Source: Guyanagaster necrorhizus
Taxonomy: Eukaryota > Basidiomycota > Agaricomycetes > Agaricales > Physalacriaceae
Assembly: GCF_019112545.1 (NCBI RefSeq)
Contig: NW_025064889.1
Coordinates: 531,422-595,421 of the forward strand
Direction: 5' to 3'
Length of the DNA: 64,000 nt
In this document: positions 32,164 to 44,533 of the stretch, piece after piece
Position numbering within the stretch: the first letter of the stretch is position 1
How the letters are laid out: every line of letters starts with the position of its first letter
Program-made: the position numbers and the translations under genes
The notes under the pieces: model-generated
What the model was told of the DNA's origin: nothing
Seen by the model: the letters and a program-made list of their open reading frames with translations, nothing else
Databases searched by the model: none

Positions 32164-35100
32164 AGCGATTCCACTGACTTGGCTGAACTCATGAGTAATA
32201 GGTCACAGACTGCTGGACAAACTGACAATTCATTCTCTGTAGTACTCTCTATGTCTAAATTATGCATGCATTCAAATATACCTGACTCCATTACTCATAG
32301 ACATGAATTGCCTAAGGAACTGACTTCAGTAACTCAAATGCCAATGAAGGGCTGAAGAGGGGCAGAGAGCTCCAAAGGTGTGCCATCGTCAATGGTTTGC
32401 CAAGCTAAACATCTCAAACAGACTCAATTGCCTATAGGCCAAAGAGAGGTAGAGAACCCTATTGGCTGGCTAAAACCATTTAAGACCGAATAGACTTGGT
32501 GAGCCATCAAAGATGCAAAGGATGAAAAAGCAGCAAAAGCCATACTCAAAAATTGGGTATGCAAGACTCGAGCCAAGGAAGTGATCAATGATATGATCAC
32601 TGGAATATAAGAAGCTGAACAATACTAAGCTTTGGAATGGCTTGACAAACTGCATGGACTATGGAAGTTTATCTGACAGGCTAAGACTTTAGGCCAGAAT
32701 CTGGTAACCAAGGCTCAAATCAAGACACTCATGTCTCAGAGCACCCACACTGTCATGGTGCTGATTGACAGTAGATGCACTGAGAGTTCTATCAATTGTG
32801 CTTTCATCAATAAGCACAATCTTCTCACTCAAGCCACAGCAGCCCTGATTCCTGTTTACAATACAGATGAAACAAAGAACTAAGCTGGTTCGATCATCAA
32901 ATACATTGAGCTTAGGCTCATGATCAGAGATCATTCCAAATAGATTGACTTGGCAGTAACCAACTTAGGAACCAAGAAAATATTCCTTGGCCATGATTGG
33001 CTAATTTGACACAATCCATTAATCAACTGGAAGACTGGCCACATCATGTTTGCATGATGTTGATGCTGAAAAGTCCTATTCGAATTACCAGATGGAGACC
33101 CTGAGGACCAATGGAATGAAGAAATAAAAGATGGGGAAATGATCCTCACAATAAATCTGCAAAGGGCCATCAACATTCACACTATACATTATACAAATAA
33201 TTTAGCAGTAAAAGCTAATGCAGAAAAGGAGAAAAAAACATTTGAAGAGATGGTATCCAAGTGAGCATGAGATTTTCAAGACTTATTCAAAAAGAAAAGT
33301 TTTGATGAACTACCTGATTTCAAGTCTTGGGACCATGCCATTGAACTAATCCCCAATGCCAATACCAACCTGGATTGTAAGATGTATCCACTAGGCAACA
33401 ATGAGCAGCAGGAGTTGGACAAGTTCCTTGAAGAGAACTTATTCAGTGGAAGGATTTAGCCATTGAAATTGCTGATGGTGTCTCCCTTCTTTTTTGTCAA
33501 AAAGAAGGACAACAAACTCTGGTTAGTGCAGGATTATCAGAAGCTCAATGAAATGATAATCAAAAATCATTACCTGCTTCCTTTAATTTCAGAGTTAATG
33601 AACAAACTCCAAGGTGCCAAGTATTACACCAAACTAGATGTTTGGTGGGGGTACAACAACATGCACATCAAAGAAGATGATGAATGGAAGGCCACTTTTT
33701 GGACAAACCATGGTTTGTTCAAACCAATGGTTATGTTCTTCAGACTTACAAATTTGCCTGCCACTTTTCAGTGGATGATGAATGATATCTTTAAGGACCT
33801 CATTGCCACCAGAAAAGTCACAATCTATTTAGACAATATTTTTATTATATCTAAAACCAAGAAAGAACATCGACAGCTAATATGACAGATACTAGCTTTG
33901 ATAAGGAAACACCACCTTTTTCTCAAGATGGAGAAGTGTGAATTTGAAGTACTTGAAACAGAGTACCTTGGAGTTATCATCAGTGAAGGGGCCATTAGAA
34001 TGAACCCTGTCAAAGTAGCCAGAGTAACTGAATAGCTGGAGCCAACCAAGAAAAAGGAACTGCAATCATTTTTAGGATTCACCAACTTCTATTGCTGGTT
34101 CATTTGGGACTACAGCAAAATAGTCCAACCTATGACACAATTAACTGGAAATGCACCCTGGACCTGGGGACTCTCACAGCAATCAGTGTTTAATGACCTT
34201 AAATAATGATTAGCTGAAAACGTCATACTTGCCATACCAAGTCAGAAAGAAAAATTCTGAGTGGAGGCTGACTCAAGCAAAGGTGCAATCAGAGCAGTAC
34301 TCTCTCAGAAACAGGACAGCAAATAGCAACCCATTGTGTTTATGTCAAAAGCACTTATAGTGACTGAATGCAACTACAAGATATATGACAAGGAGCTCTT
34401 TGCCATAATGCTTGCACTCTCTGAGTGGTGGTATTATCTCATTAGAGCAGTTCAGATCTTTGAGATCTAGACAGATCATTAGAATCTCTGATATTTCTGA
34501 CTCTCACAGAAACTTAATTGCCGACAAGCCTGATGGGTCATGGAACTATCTGAATATGAATATACACTGCACTACAAGGCTGACACAGCAAACAAGAAGG
34601 CTGATTTCCTCAGCCACAGAGCAGACCATGATCAGAAGGGAATCAACAATGAAGGGGTCATATTATTATGACCTGAGCACTTCCAGGCTATGATTATGCC
34701 CACCAAGGAGGAAGTACATGAGTGCATTAAGAGTGCTACCCAGGACTCCCACAAATGAGATCAAAAGATAGCTCCATCACTTAACCATGAATAGAGACTA
34801 AAAAAGAAAGAGGAATTAATCTATTATGATAGACAGATCTACATCCCAAGAGATCAGAGGCTTTGTAGTGACATCATCTCCACATGCCATGATCATGTGA
34901 CTGCTGGACACTCTGAAATCACCAAAACAAAAGAATTAGTCTTGAGGGAATATTGGTGGCCTAAAATAGACTATGATATCATCTGATATGTCAAAGCTTA
35001 TAAGGTTTGTCAATGTGGCAAATCTTTAATACAACTCTGAGTAGCTCCACTCCACCCAAATGAGGTCCCTTTATCATCATGGACTCACATTTCAGTGGAT

Positions 35101-36385
35101 ATGATAACTGAGCTTTCTGAAAGTGATGGTTATAATACGATCATCATCATAGTCGATTGCTTTTTAAAGGTGATCATTCCAATCACCTGTTCAACAGAAT
35201 TAACATCAGAAGGATGGGCCAAAATCCTATGAGATGAGATCTATGTAAGGTATGGCATGCCTCAGGTAGTGATCTCAGACAGAGGACCACAATTTGTTTT
35301 CAAATTTCTGGATGGTTTATATTGACTCCTCAACATCAAACAAAATACCTCGATGGTATATCACCCTCAAACAGACAGCCAGACAGAGTGAGTCAATCAA
35401 GAAATTGAAAAGTATCTCTGACTTTTTATCAACCATCACCAAGATGATTGGATAGAATAGCTTTCATTAGCCATTTTTCAACATAACAACAGGATTCACT
35501 CAGCAACAGGAAAAACCCCATTTTTTATTAACTACAGATGAAACCCACCAGTCACACAAAGTGAGCAGATACATGCAACAATACCAGCATCAACAGATTT
35601 TGCAACAACAATGGCAAAAATCCATGAAGAAACAAAGACAGCCCTTGAAAAGGCTGCCTTAATCATGAAGAAACAATATGACAAGCACTGATGACTGGCC
35701 CATAATTATTCAGTCAATGACAAAGTTTGGCTAGATACAACAAACCTACACCTCCCTCATCCAAAACAGAAGCTGGCAGACAAATGAACAGAACCATTTA
35801 AAGTCATTGCCAAGATCAGCAACTCCACTTACAAGTTACAATTACCCACAACTTGGAAAATTCATAATGTTTTCAATAAAACATTATTGACATCATACAT
35901 TGCACCAGCCTTTCCAAACCAAGAGCAATCACCACCTTCACCACCAGAAATCATTGATGATAAAGAACATTATGGAATTGATGAAGTGCTAAACCACAAA
36001 CTATGCAAAGTTAGAGCATATGGTGGTGGGATGACAACAACAGTTGACTATCTAGTCAGCTGGAAAGGCTATAGACCAAAATCAAACCAATAGATCAATA
36101 AAAAATATATAAATGTGGAGGAGGCGATCCATGACTATGAACAATGAATCAACAAGATGGACACAGAGGGGGTCATGTTCAATATTATCTCTGAACAAAT
36201 ATATTCACCTGCCATCAACAGAGGACATACAGCAAAGAGCAATATCCAAAAATGAAAGTCACAACATAATGATGATGGCAAGGAGGAGCTTCCATGCAGG
36301 ATACTCTGATAGATCCCTGCTACTAGGACTAGAAAGGACTGTGGATCCTCACACATCGACATGAAGACTTATCTCTAATTAAACC
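32161..36385 (+). pseudogene. Decayed pol of element F
   Basis: Same order as element A: protease remnant (LIDSRCTESSINCAF, catalytic DSG damaged to DSR), RT (SPFFFVKKKDNKLWLVQDYQ; catalytic box YLDNIFI with Asp to Asn), RNase H, integrase ([27 protein letters not shown]) and chromodomain (KEHYGIDEVLNHKL, DYLVSWKGYRPKSNQ). Many stops replace Trp, Arg or Gln codons. A polypurine stretch (GGAAGGGGTAA) precedes the 3' LTR. Confidence 0.85.
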
Positions 36386-36415
36386 ATCAGGATGATGGTC
36401 TTATGGAAGGGGTAA

Positions 36416-36918
36416 TGTTATGATTTTTCCTTATTTTTTTTTCTTTTTCTTGAAAATGACCTCTATCTCTGCTTAGTCAGAGTGCTTAGGCCATGGGAAG
36501 GCTTAGTCAGCAACCCAGTTGGTCATCATCTTATCATGCTGCTGTGTGCTGTGAAGAGAGAGACAATACTCCTTTTGTCATTTAACTGCAGTGCAGCAGT
36601 AACAGCATAACCACAAGACAACAGCTTTTGTGGAGAACTTGGCAACAGCAGGGGTAACAGCTCTATGACAGACAATATCTTTTGTGAACTTCTATTAATA
36701 GTCTGATAACAGAATAGTATTTAAGTAGCATAGTTTTGCTGTAGTAACTCCAGCATTAAGCTAAAGTTTATTCTTCACTATCTACTCTCAAGCGACTTGC
36801 AATGCCTTAACTACACAACTCTATTAATACATCAGTGAACTCTGTCAGTATAACCTGAAGTGCAAGGTTCTGAACAGTTTATCATGTGTTGATAGTCATA
36901 TGGAATTTGGGCTTAACA
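36416..36918 (+). repeat. 3' LTR of element F
   Basis: 503 bp, TGTTATG...GCTTAACA, followed by the second CCATA at 36919-36923. Contains GTATTTAAG and, 26 nt later, AGCATTAAGCTAA. Confidence 0.88.
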
Positions 36919-36923
36919 CCATA

Positions 36924-37968
36924 GTAAAAAGCATAGTGAAGAGAGTTATCTCTGTACCCAATTTATGAGGCATACTGATTGAATTAGACTATATACTTCA
37001 TGATCTGATCTCTATTGCACATCTGAAAGTGTTCTAATGCATCTTCAGCATCTCTGATAGTGTCAAAGAGGCTGAAGTTGCTATGAAGCTCATCTAAGAA
37101 AGCTGTATAGGAGAATTTCCAGGCTGGTGGATTCCATAGATTGGAGTTAAGAATGTCTGATTTGAACCAGTTGAGTGTGGTGCTAGCCAGAAAGGAAATA
37201 GCATAGTTGATCTTGCTAGCATCTGTTGCAAATATAGTAGATCTGTCATTGAAGTTCAACTGAAGAGAGACAATAAAGACCTTCAGTTTGTGAGGGTTGG
37301 AGCTGTCAAATGGTTCTAGTTTTTTGACTTTGGTATGAATAGTGGCTGGTTTAAAGTTATTAAAGGAAGCAAAGACTCCTTATAACAGGTTCATGAATTC
37401 TAGGAACATGTCCTGCTGGTTTGGATTGTTGCTTTCTATGAGGCCATCAGAGCTGCCTGGGCTATTGAGACTATCTGGTCCATCTGGTCCATCTGGCCCT
37501 CCTGAAAAAGAGTTTGGTGGGTTACCACCTGATTTCCATCAGATGAGAGTATGGGTGGGAGTGTCTTTACCTCTGCCTTCTGAGTCTGAGCTGTCTGAAT
37601 TCCCATGTATATTACCCAGAGATAAGGGGTCTATTAGGAGGTCAATTCAGATGCTATACATCAGGCTGACCTATTAGGCCTTATTAGTTGGGATGCTGAT
37701 AGCATCAAAAGGGTTAGAGAAATCATCATAATTAGGTTGGCAGGCAGTAAACCTAGAGTGATTGTAGATTTCCTTATGAGAAGATTCTCCACTGGAGGCC
37801 AATCTGAAAAGACCTGGTTGTTTCTTTGAGGTGGAGGCCAGGATGTCTTCTATGGAAAACATATTGTGATGGATAAGCTGGATTTGATTGGGATTGGTTT
37901 CTGTGAGTTGGATAAATGTGATGGACATGATAAAAATTTTCGACTCAAGAGTTTGAGTTTAAATATAC
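36924..37968 (-). pseudogene. Decayed gag 5' part of element I
   Basis: Minus-strand gag typical of agaricomycete Ty3 elements: LNFNDRSTIFATDASKINYA, TTLNWFKSDILN, YTAFLDELHSNFSLFDTIRD and EDALEHFQMCNRDQIMKYIV (36984-37259), preceded by a Gly/Pro/Ser-rich stretch (SGGPDGPDGPDSLNSPGSS) and an N-terminal part read from about 37928. It ends at 36924, where element F is inserted, and continues at 17911 downward. Next to the 5' LTR (37950-37968) I see no convincing primer-binding site. Confidence 0.75.
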
Positions 37969-38468
37969 TGTTAGAAATATGCCAATCAAGTGAGTTTGAG
38001 TGCACACATAGAGACCAGCAGAGTGCATGGGCATTAATGAAGCTATTGACAATGTCACTCTTGAGTTGGACCCTAAGGATTTGAACAGACAGAACAGAGT
38101 TCCATCAGAGAAGCAAAGAGGAGTACTCTTCAGAGCAGAATCCAATGGATAAGGTAGGAAGGAGTTAAAGTGAGTATAAAGAGTAGATGGCTATCCAAGT
38201 TGATATTCAAACTGAGTCATTACAATGGTTATACATGGCTTTATATACTAATGGTAGCTAATTCTGAGTTGGATTCCATTGGGTTCCAATGTCAATATTC
38301 AATATCAAGTTTGAGGTCTAGATATTATAATGTGAAATATAGATATGAAATGATAATGATGAAAACGAAATTAATAGATAATGGGAAGCAGGTGGAGTCC
38401 AGTGGGTTTTGGTGATTGAATCCATAGTTGGTTGAGATGACATAGAGGCTGGCAGCACATGCATAACA
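37969..38468 (-). repeat. 5' LTR of element I (right copy)
   Basis: 500 bp, same length and ends as 11433-11932, followed by the duplication GTATT at 38469-38473. On the minus strand it contains TATATAAAG. Confidence 0.88.
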
Positions 38469-38473
38469 GTATT

Positions 38474-39165
38474 CCAGAAAATAAAGTGCTGGATCTGTTC
38501 AGACTCTATTCTAGCCATCCTCATTGATGATGAAAAGTTCAAGATAGAGGCAGACATGTTCAAAGGAGCCCTAGAGGCCATCCTCAGCTAAGAGCAGAAT
38601 AGACAGTAGAAGTCAATCATATATCTCTCTAAAGCACTCTCTACTACTGAATACAACTATAAAATCTATGACAAGGAGTTGCTAGCAATCATGATAGCCT
38701 TAGATGAGTGGTGCTACTATCTGATAGGTGTCAAGTATGACTTTAAAATCTGGATGAACTATTGAAACCTTCAGTATTTTAAAAACCCACAGAAAGTGAA
38801 CTGTTGACAAGTATGATAGGTGATAGAGCTGGCAAAATACCACTTTAGCCTCTACTATAAACCTGGCACTGCCAATAAGAAGGCAGACCTGCTCAGTCAA
38901 AGAGCAGACCATGATCAAGAAGAAAATGATAATAAAAAAATCATAGTACTCAAACCTGAAATGTTCTATACAAACACTATAATCTTTTCAACCACTCTTA
39001 AAAAAGATTCAATGAGAAAAGAAGTCAATAGAGGATGCAGTACAGTTGGTCCTTGACAATGGAAAGAAAGAGTGGATTCTTAAAGAGAGGGTACTCTATT
39101 TCTATGATGAACTGTATATACCAGCTAACAAGAAGTTGTAGAATGAAATTATCATGACATGTCAT
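38474..39165 (+). pseudogene. Chromovirus pol fragment G2, second part (RNase H to integrase start)
   Basis: Resumes the reading broken at 11432: IDDEKFKIEADMFKGALEAI, SKALSTTEYNYKIYDKELLA (RNase H), ELAKYHFSLYYKPGTANKKA and the first part of the integrase zinc finger (LYIPANKKL, EIIMTCH). It ends where element X begins at 39166. Stops and CG loss are as in the first part. Confidence 0.8.
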
Positions 39166-40580
39166 TGATATGCAGAGTACATGTCTAGCCCTATAATTTG
39201 CAAATTCTGCATAACACACTAGAATATGCTAGTAACTGAGGATCATTAGCCAGTAGAGGACTATGGCTGAGGCTCCAAGCTGATAGTCATGCTAGTCACC
39301 AATACTAAGTCCAAATTGGACTTTGTAAAAATAATATGGCCTAAGAATAAAAATTCCAAGTCAGGTTTGAACTTAGAAAAGTTCTGCACCACACCTTAGA
39401 AAATACTAAGTCCAAGTTGGACTTAGAAATGGTACCTCAAATAGGGCCAATTCTACATGCCACTAAGACAAGTATATTCTAAGACAGCTACGGATATAAT
39501 ACCATAGCCAGTTGTGGAGTATTGAGTAGAGATAGCATCATCTAGGAGCAGTAAAAAGAGAGACCCAATAATCTGTGGCTAGCACTGTGAGTTTTGACTC
39601 AAATGCCTAAGTTCAAATTTTTTAGGTATCAGATAATCTAAGAGACTTAGAATTGAGAGGAATAGAGTGGATAGGACTGGTTGACTGGACCTGACTGGGT
39701 CTGATTGATCGAGCTACTAAGAATAACTCAGAAGATTAAAACTTTGAGTAGACAGAAAGGAGTTAGGTATCCACAGTCTCTGTAGACTTAAAATAAAGCT
39801 GTGCAGTGACCAGGCAGGTCTGGGCAAGCCTAGGGGAGTCCAGGAGTGCTGCCATTCTGAAATAATGGCATGATTCTGCTTTAAACAGGAGAAATATTAT
39901 TTTGAATGCTTTATTTATAGATTCTGTACCTGTTGTTGGTGTATAAAACAAGAGAATAGGGGGGAAATAGCAAGCAAGCGATCCACCCCCGCATTCAGGC
40001 CTTCTAGCCCACTGTAGCTGGTCCCTGGGACAATGGATTTTGAATTCTGCTTCGACTTAGTGATTTATTTAAGTTGCTTTGTCACTTAGAGAGGATTGGA
40101 TTGGAATAATAACTGTATTTTGGGTTTTGAATTAATTTAGGTTTCAAACTATAAGGGTATCGGCATCAGAATACAAGTTCTTCATTTTTGAGGACTGCTA
40201 GCCAGCCAAGAGTGCAGCTAGTCAAGCCTAAATGCTTGATAGACTTAGTATTTGGGTTTTGGAGTTCATTGGGTTTTGGAATATTCTAAGTTGATTTGGA
40301 GCACAATTTGACATTGATTCTAAGTCCTAATTATACTTAAACATTGCTATAAACTACTCTCATGAGTATTGCATCTTTGAAAGCAAGATAGAGTTGAATA
40401 ACTGTCTTTATTGACTGTTTCTTTGATTTTATTTAAGACTGCAAGAGTGCTTCTATCATACTCAAAACAACTGACCTTAACTGTATTTGGTGATTGTGTA
40501 TTGAGTGGTTAGGTGTTGGTGATTGAGAGTTCATTTCTCATTCACTTCTCTTAGTCACTTAGCTGTTACCAAGCACATCA
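39166..40580 (+). mobile_element. Element X, copy 1 (1.4 kb TG...CA repeat, no ORF)
   Basis: 1415 bp starting TGATATGC and ending AAGCACATCA. A second copy exists in two pieces at 48126-49177 (inverted) and 51672-52039. No convincing coding region: the 62-codon ORF on the minus strand at 39763-39951 recurs in copy 2 only because the DNA is repeated. It contains a TATA-like GTATAAAACAAG near 39935-39950 and two palindromes of the form AAGTCCAARTTGGACTT. TG...CA ends and a presumed 4-bp duplication CCAG (40581-40584 and, after undoing an inversion, 49178-49181) suggest a solo LTR or a small non-autonomous LTR element. Confidence 0.7.
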
Positions 40581-40584
40581 CCAG

Positions 40585-41832
40585 CTATCTGAAAGCTGAG
40601 CTCTGCCTAACAACCTGCCAACCTCATACCAAAACCCATGGACCAGCAAAGGAAGCCAAATATTAGGGGCTCAGCCCCCACCTGATGAAGCAAGCAGGAG
40701 TGGTGCTAGAAAAGAACTGATTAGGAATGACCACAAAGCAGTGTGACTCAGATTCACTATCTGGGATGGAGTTATAGTCTGAAAAGAGGAACTGCCACAA
40801 GGAAGTCCAGTTGCAGATGACAATTCTCTTCATTCATTCCCTGGACCACCACAGGAATGGTGATGCCCTCTATTCTCTGACTGGTCCAACCTGATGAGTG
40901 TCTTACCAAATGATATGGCAGTCCTCCAATGCCACCCAGATCTTTTACAAAAGCCCTGACCCTTCAAAGGGGCCTCTGATGACATTGACCAATTTCTGGT
41001 CAACTGTGAACAATACTTCAAAGTCTACATTGGGTACTTGGGGACTAACATAAACAATGTAGTTTTTGCTGCCTTTTATCTCAAGGAAAAAGTGAAAACA
41101 TAGTGGATTCTCATTTCTCTGAACTTCTGATCATCAACTCAGAAGCACTATTGATATCTCTCATGGCCCATCTTTAAACAGATACTCCACAACAAATTTA
41201 TTGATCCAGTGTACAAGAAGTATATAAACAAAAGATCAAGGAATACAAGATAGGTGATAAGATGGCTACTGATTACTTTGATGAGTTGAAATGTTTAGCC
41301 AAACTCATCAGAATCCGAGATGATACCAACAACAATAGAAGGATGATCGAGGCCTTCAAAAGAGGTATCCCCCCCTTATACATCATGATGATCTCTGCCA
41401 TCAGCATCAAAGCCTTGATGCCAGTTGGATATGATGAATGGAAAGAAAGGATCATTAAAATATACAAAGAGTGACAAAGACAGAAAGCAGAATCATTGAC
41501 TCTTCAAGATTATACTAAGAAGCCGACCCTGCCAACTCCAAACAAATCATTAGGGATAGCTGCTAGAAAATCATTGGGACCCTCTATAGCACACAAAAGA
41601 CCAAGACAAGAGCAATATACACTGGAGCAGGGAAGCCAATGGACATAGATCAGATGAAGAAAGAGGGCAAGTGCTTCAACTGCAGCCAGAAAGATCATAT
41701 AGCAAAAGACTGCCCAAAAAAGAGGTGAATCCAGAAGGATATCCAGGCCCAAATCACCAAACTCCAGAAGGAGGAGGAGGAGCTTGGTGATGAGACCAAA
41801 GTTGAAAAAGTAAAAGATGGGGCCAACCAGTG
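40585..41832 (+). pseudogene. Decayed gag 3' part of element E
   Basis: Plus-strand gag with the same order as A: SPVADDNSLHSFPGPP, then FKGASDDIDQFLVNCEQYFK (40967 onward), TDYFDELKCLAKLIRI (41262-41474 open) and GYDEWKERIIKIYKE. A zinc knuckle CFNCSQKDHIAKDC is near 41672-41713. Ends ANQ-stop with pol in the -1 frame. Its 5' half lies inverted at 49178-51209; the two meet at the CCAG target of element X. Confidence 0.8.
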
Positions 41833-42729
41833 AGTGATTCCACTGGATCAGCCAAGAACTCCCACAGTATGCAAATGATAGCTGCTAGACAGACTAACAG
41901 TGTTTCTGTAGTCATGTCTATGTCTGCTCTATTTATGCATTCGAATATACTCCTGATGTCTAAACTGCACACCAAAGAATTGCAAAAGAAGAAAGAGACT
42001 CAAATGCTGATGTATAGCTGAACAAAGGCAGAGAGCCCCCAAAAAAGTAAGTTATCACTGAAAGTTCACTAAGCTAACAACTCAGAACAGACTCAACTGC
42101 CTATGGGCCAAACAGAAGCAGAGAGCCCTACTACTTGGCTCAAACCATTTGACACTGAATGGATCTGGAGGGCCATCAAAGACACCAAGAACAAAGCTGC
42201 AGCAAAAGCCATGTTTAAAAATTGGATACACCCAATATGAGTCAAAGAAGTTGATGAAATGATGGAAGGAATGAAGAAGATTGAGCAATGCCAAGCCCTA
42301 GAGTGGCTTGATGAGCTCTGTGGATCACAAAAGTTTATTTGACAGTCCAAAACATTCAGACAAGATCTGCTTGCCAAAGCCCAGATCGAGACTCTTATAT
42401 CTCAGTCAATTTATGCTGTGACTGCCCTGATCAATAGTGGCTGCACTGGGAGTTTGATCAATCATGCTTTTGTCAATAAGCACAAACTCCCAACCCAAGC
42501 CACAGCAGCACCAATCTCAGTCTATAATATAGATAAAACAAAAAACCAGGCTGGCTTGATTACTGAATTTGTTGAGCTCAGGCTCATGATTAGAGATCAT
42601 TTGGAGCAAATTGACTTGGCCATAACAGATCTCAGAACCAAGGAAATCTTCCTTGGTCATGATTGGCTAATACATCATAATCCACTAATCAACTGGAAAA
42701 CTGGAAGGATCACATTCATGAGGTGCTGC
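41830..42729 (+). pseudogene. Decayed pol of element E, first part (protease)
   Basis: Retropepsin region ALINSGCTGSLINHAFVNKH (Asp of DSG changed to Asn), then EIFLGHDWLIHHNPLINWKT. It ends within RITFMRC at the insertion of element Y, and resumes as CWKILFELLDEDPEDQW at 44534. Removing Y and one CTGC restores the frame exactly. Confidence 0.82.
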
Positions 42730-44533
42730 TGACACATCCTCTCTATGTTCAGACATGTAAAATTGTGAAAATTGCAAATACATGGACTGCATTCCAGTCC
42801 AGTAAGCATGTAACAGAAAATAGGACTTAAGCACACAGAAACCTAGCTATTATAATGCTAAACTGAAGTAACAATAAGCAGAGTGCATGGCCTAGTAACA
42901 GACTAATACCAGAGGGATTAGACTGCATGTGAGGTCTCAGCACTTGGCCCTAAATGTGCCAATACTATTATGAGAGGACATGCTAAAAATAAAAAGACTA
43001 CAATTGAAATAAGATCAGCAATTCTGATCACATTGATCAAAGATGCACAGCTATTGATGCACTGATGGGATATGCTTTAGAACAGAGAACTGAGACCCAA
43101 AGAAAGGTATCTGAATAAATGGGTATTGAACAGAAAAATAGAATGATGACAACAAAGTAATAAGTAGAGAAATATTACCTCAGGAATGAATAGCATGCAT
43201 ACTTATAGTGCCTTTAGCATGTATAACATAGTGAGGGACTTCACATCATACCAAGAAATGGCACCTTTGGTGAGTCAGATGGAATGACTGGCTAGACACA
43301 GAAAAGCAGAACATAGCCATTGTGGCTGACTCCTGGCATAAGAGATAACCCCAGGGGTCTGGAACAGTTTACCACTGTCAGAGATGTCACTAGAGAAATA
43401 AGAAAGTGAGCAGACCTAGTGAGGCCAACTAGCTAATATCAGCTAGTGAAGGAACAGCAGGCACAGTCTCTATCTGAAAGAGAATGAGCATGGTGACTGT
43501 AATATGTGCACAAATAATACCCATGGGATCTGGCACAGAGTCTTGCACTTTGAGGATACCATAGTAGAATTGTATTAGTAAGTATCATAGTAGAGTATTT
43601 AAATACAGTATTATATGAGTAGAGAACAAGTTTTTGACCCTCACAGTTGCAGTATATTGAGCACAGAAAGTCTTGCACTCTAGCTCTGGGTTTGTGTTAG
43701 TAACTTCAGATGAGAGAATAAACTGATTATTGATATCATTAAGAGTGCTGTGAGAACTAAGTGAGGTATCGAAGCTCATGAAGGACTTGAGCCTAGTTTG
43801 ATAAGAGGTTTTGGATTGCACTCTAACCTGAGAATAAGAGAGCAGTGTCTGAAGGACATCATCTTAGAGTTTTTGAGGTATTTGTGATGTGCAGCACTAC
43901 AGGTGACAGAGGTTCAAATCCTTTGGCTTGATTAGTATGCACTTTTGTGTTATTTCTGCAGATTGGCAGAGGTTCAAACCCTTTGGTCTGTTGGATGGTG
44001 TTTTATTGTGTTTTGTATCTCTGGATCACATAGGTTTGAATCCTGTGGGTTTATGATCAGTTTAGAAGCTTGTGAACAGAGATCTGTGCTCTTTGGCACT
44101 TGTGGACATATTTGTGATTGGTTTTTGCTCAGAGTGTGAAGCTTTGAGTTGTGTATTGTGTGTGTTAGGGATTTGAGTTGATCTGAGCTGTGCTTGGAAC
44201 TATTTGAGGGTTTTGAAGGAGTGTTTCAACATATTGTATTGAGTTGCAGTACTCTTTGCCTTGAGGCCCAGCAACACCTGTTGCCACCTCTTGTTTTGAT
44301 AAAATGAAAAGCTTTGAGGCTTAGAGAGACCTCGAACTATTATAAGTGCACTATTACTGTTTATGTGCTATGATCTCATTGAAGAGGACAATTATATTTG
44401 TTGATTGCTACTTTTATTGCATTATAATCCCTCCATGAACTAAGAGTTTTGTGTGTGTGTTGGTGTGAGTGTGGTCAGTGGATAACACTCTGCAGTATCT
44501 GCTTTCATCTTGCACACACTCAGATCCTCTTCA
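42730..44533. mobile_element. Insertion Y (1.8 kb, TG...CA ends, no recognised gene)
   Basis: 1804 bp that interrupt the pol of element E. With ends TGACACATCC and CTCTTCA, the flanks carry a 4-bp duplication CTGC (42726-42729 and 44534-44537). An alternative reading with a 5-bp TGCTG duplication and ends ACACAT...TTCAC cannot be excluded. No ORF above about 80 codons and no recognised protein motif. AT-rich, CG-poor. Near 43905-44055 are three imperfect repeats around GAGGTTCAAATCC. It could be a long solo LTR or a non-autonomous element. Confidence 0.6.

Larger units (their letters stand above)
17917..36918 (+). mobile_element. LTR retrotransposon F (chromovirus), split by A and a pogo-like transposon
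   Basis: Bounded by LTRs at 17917-18381 and 36416-36918 and by the 5-bp duplication CCATA (17912-17916 and 36919-36923), in the gag of element I. Orientation is plus: self-priming site, membrane ORF, gag, pol with chromodomain, polypurine tract, 3' LTR. Its gag is split twice, by A (TACTT duplication) and by the pogo-like element (TA duplication). Removing both restores a continuous gag reading that matches element B (QYF then QVF...LDMYK then TYLEEKTKIWW). The sequence is CG-poor and heavily stopped, so it cannot act on its own. Confidence 0.9.
11433..38468 (-). mobile_element. LTR retrotransposon I (Ty3-type), split by element F
   Basis: Bounded by two 500-bp LTRs (11433-11932 and 37969-38468, both TGTTAG...CATAACA) and by a 5-bp target duplication GTATT (11428-11432 and 38469-38473). 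The target is the G2 pol fragment. Orientation is minus: the chromodomain-type pol end is at 13637 and gag is near 37.9 kb. A purine-rich tract lies just inside the left LTR on the minus strand. Element F is nested at 17917-36918. Its own material is therefore 11433-17916 and 36919-38468. It is CG-depleted and full of stops. A separate gene on the plus strand lies between pol and the left LTR. The same structure in a young copy starts at 61814 (element J). Confidence 0.9.

Noticed and set aside
37950..37968. Self-priming site for family I/J
   Set aside because: Only about 7 nt (TCAAACT) could pair with the predicted RNA start, and not next to the LTR. Priming of this family remains undetermined from the window.
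39763..39951. 62-codon ORF repeated at 48392-48580
   Set aside because: Repeated because element X is repeated. No motif, and the copies have not diverged enough to test for selection.
43905..44060. Possible tRNA genes or tRNA-derived SINE (GGTTCAAATCC-like B boxes)
   Set aside because: No matching A box at the right distance and no cloverleaf. Kept only as a feature of insertion Y.
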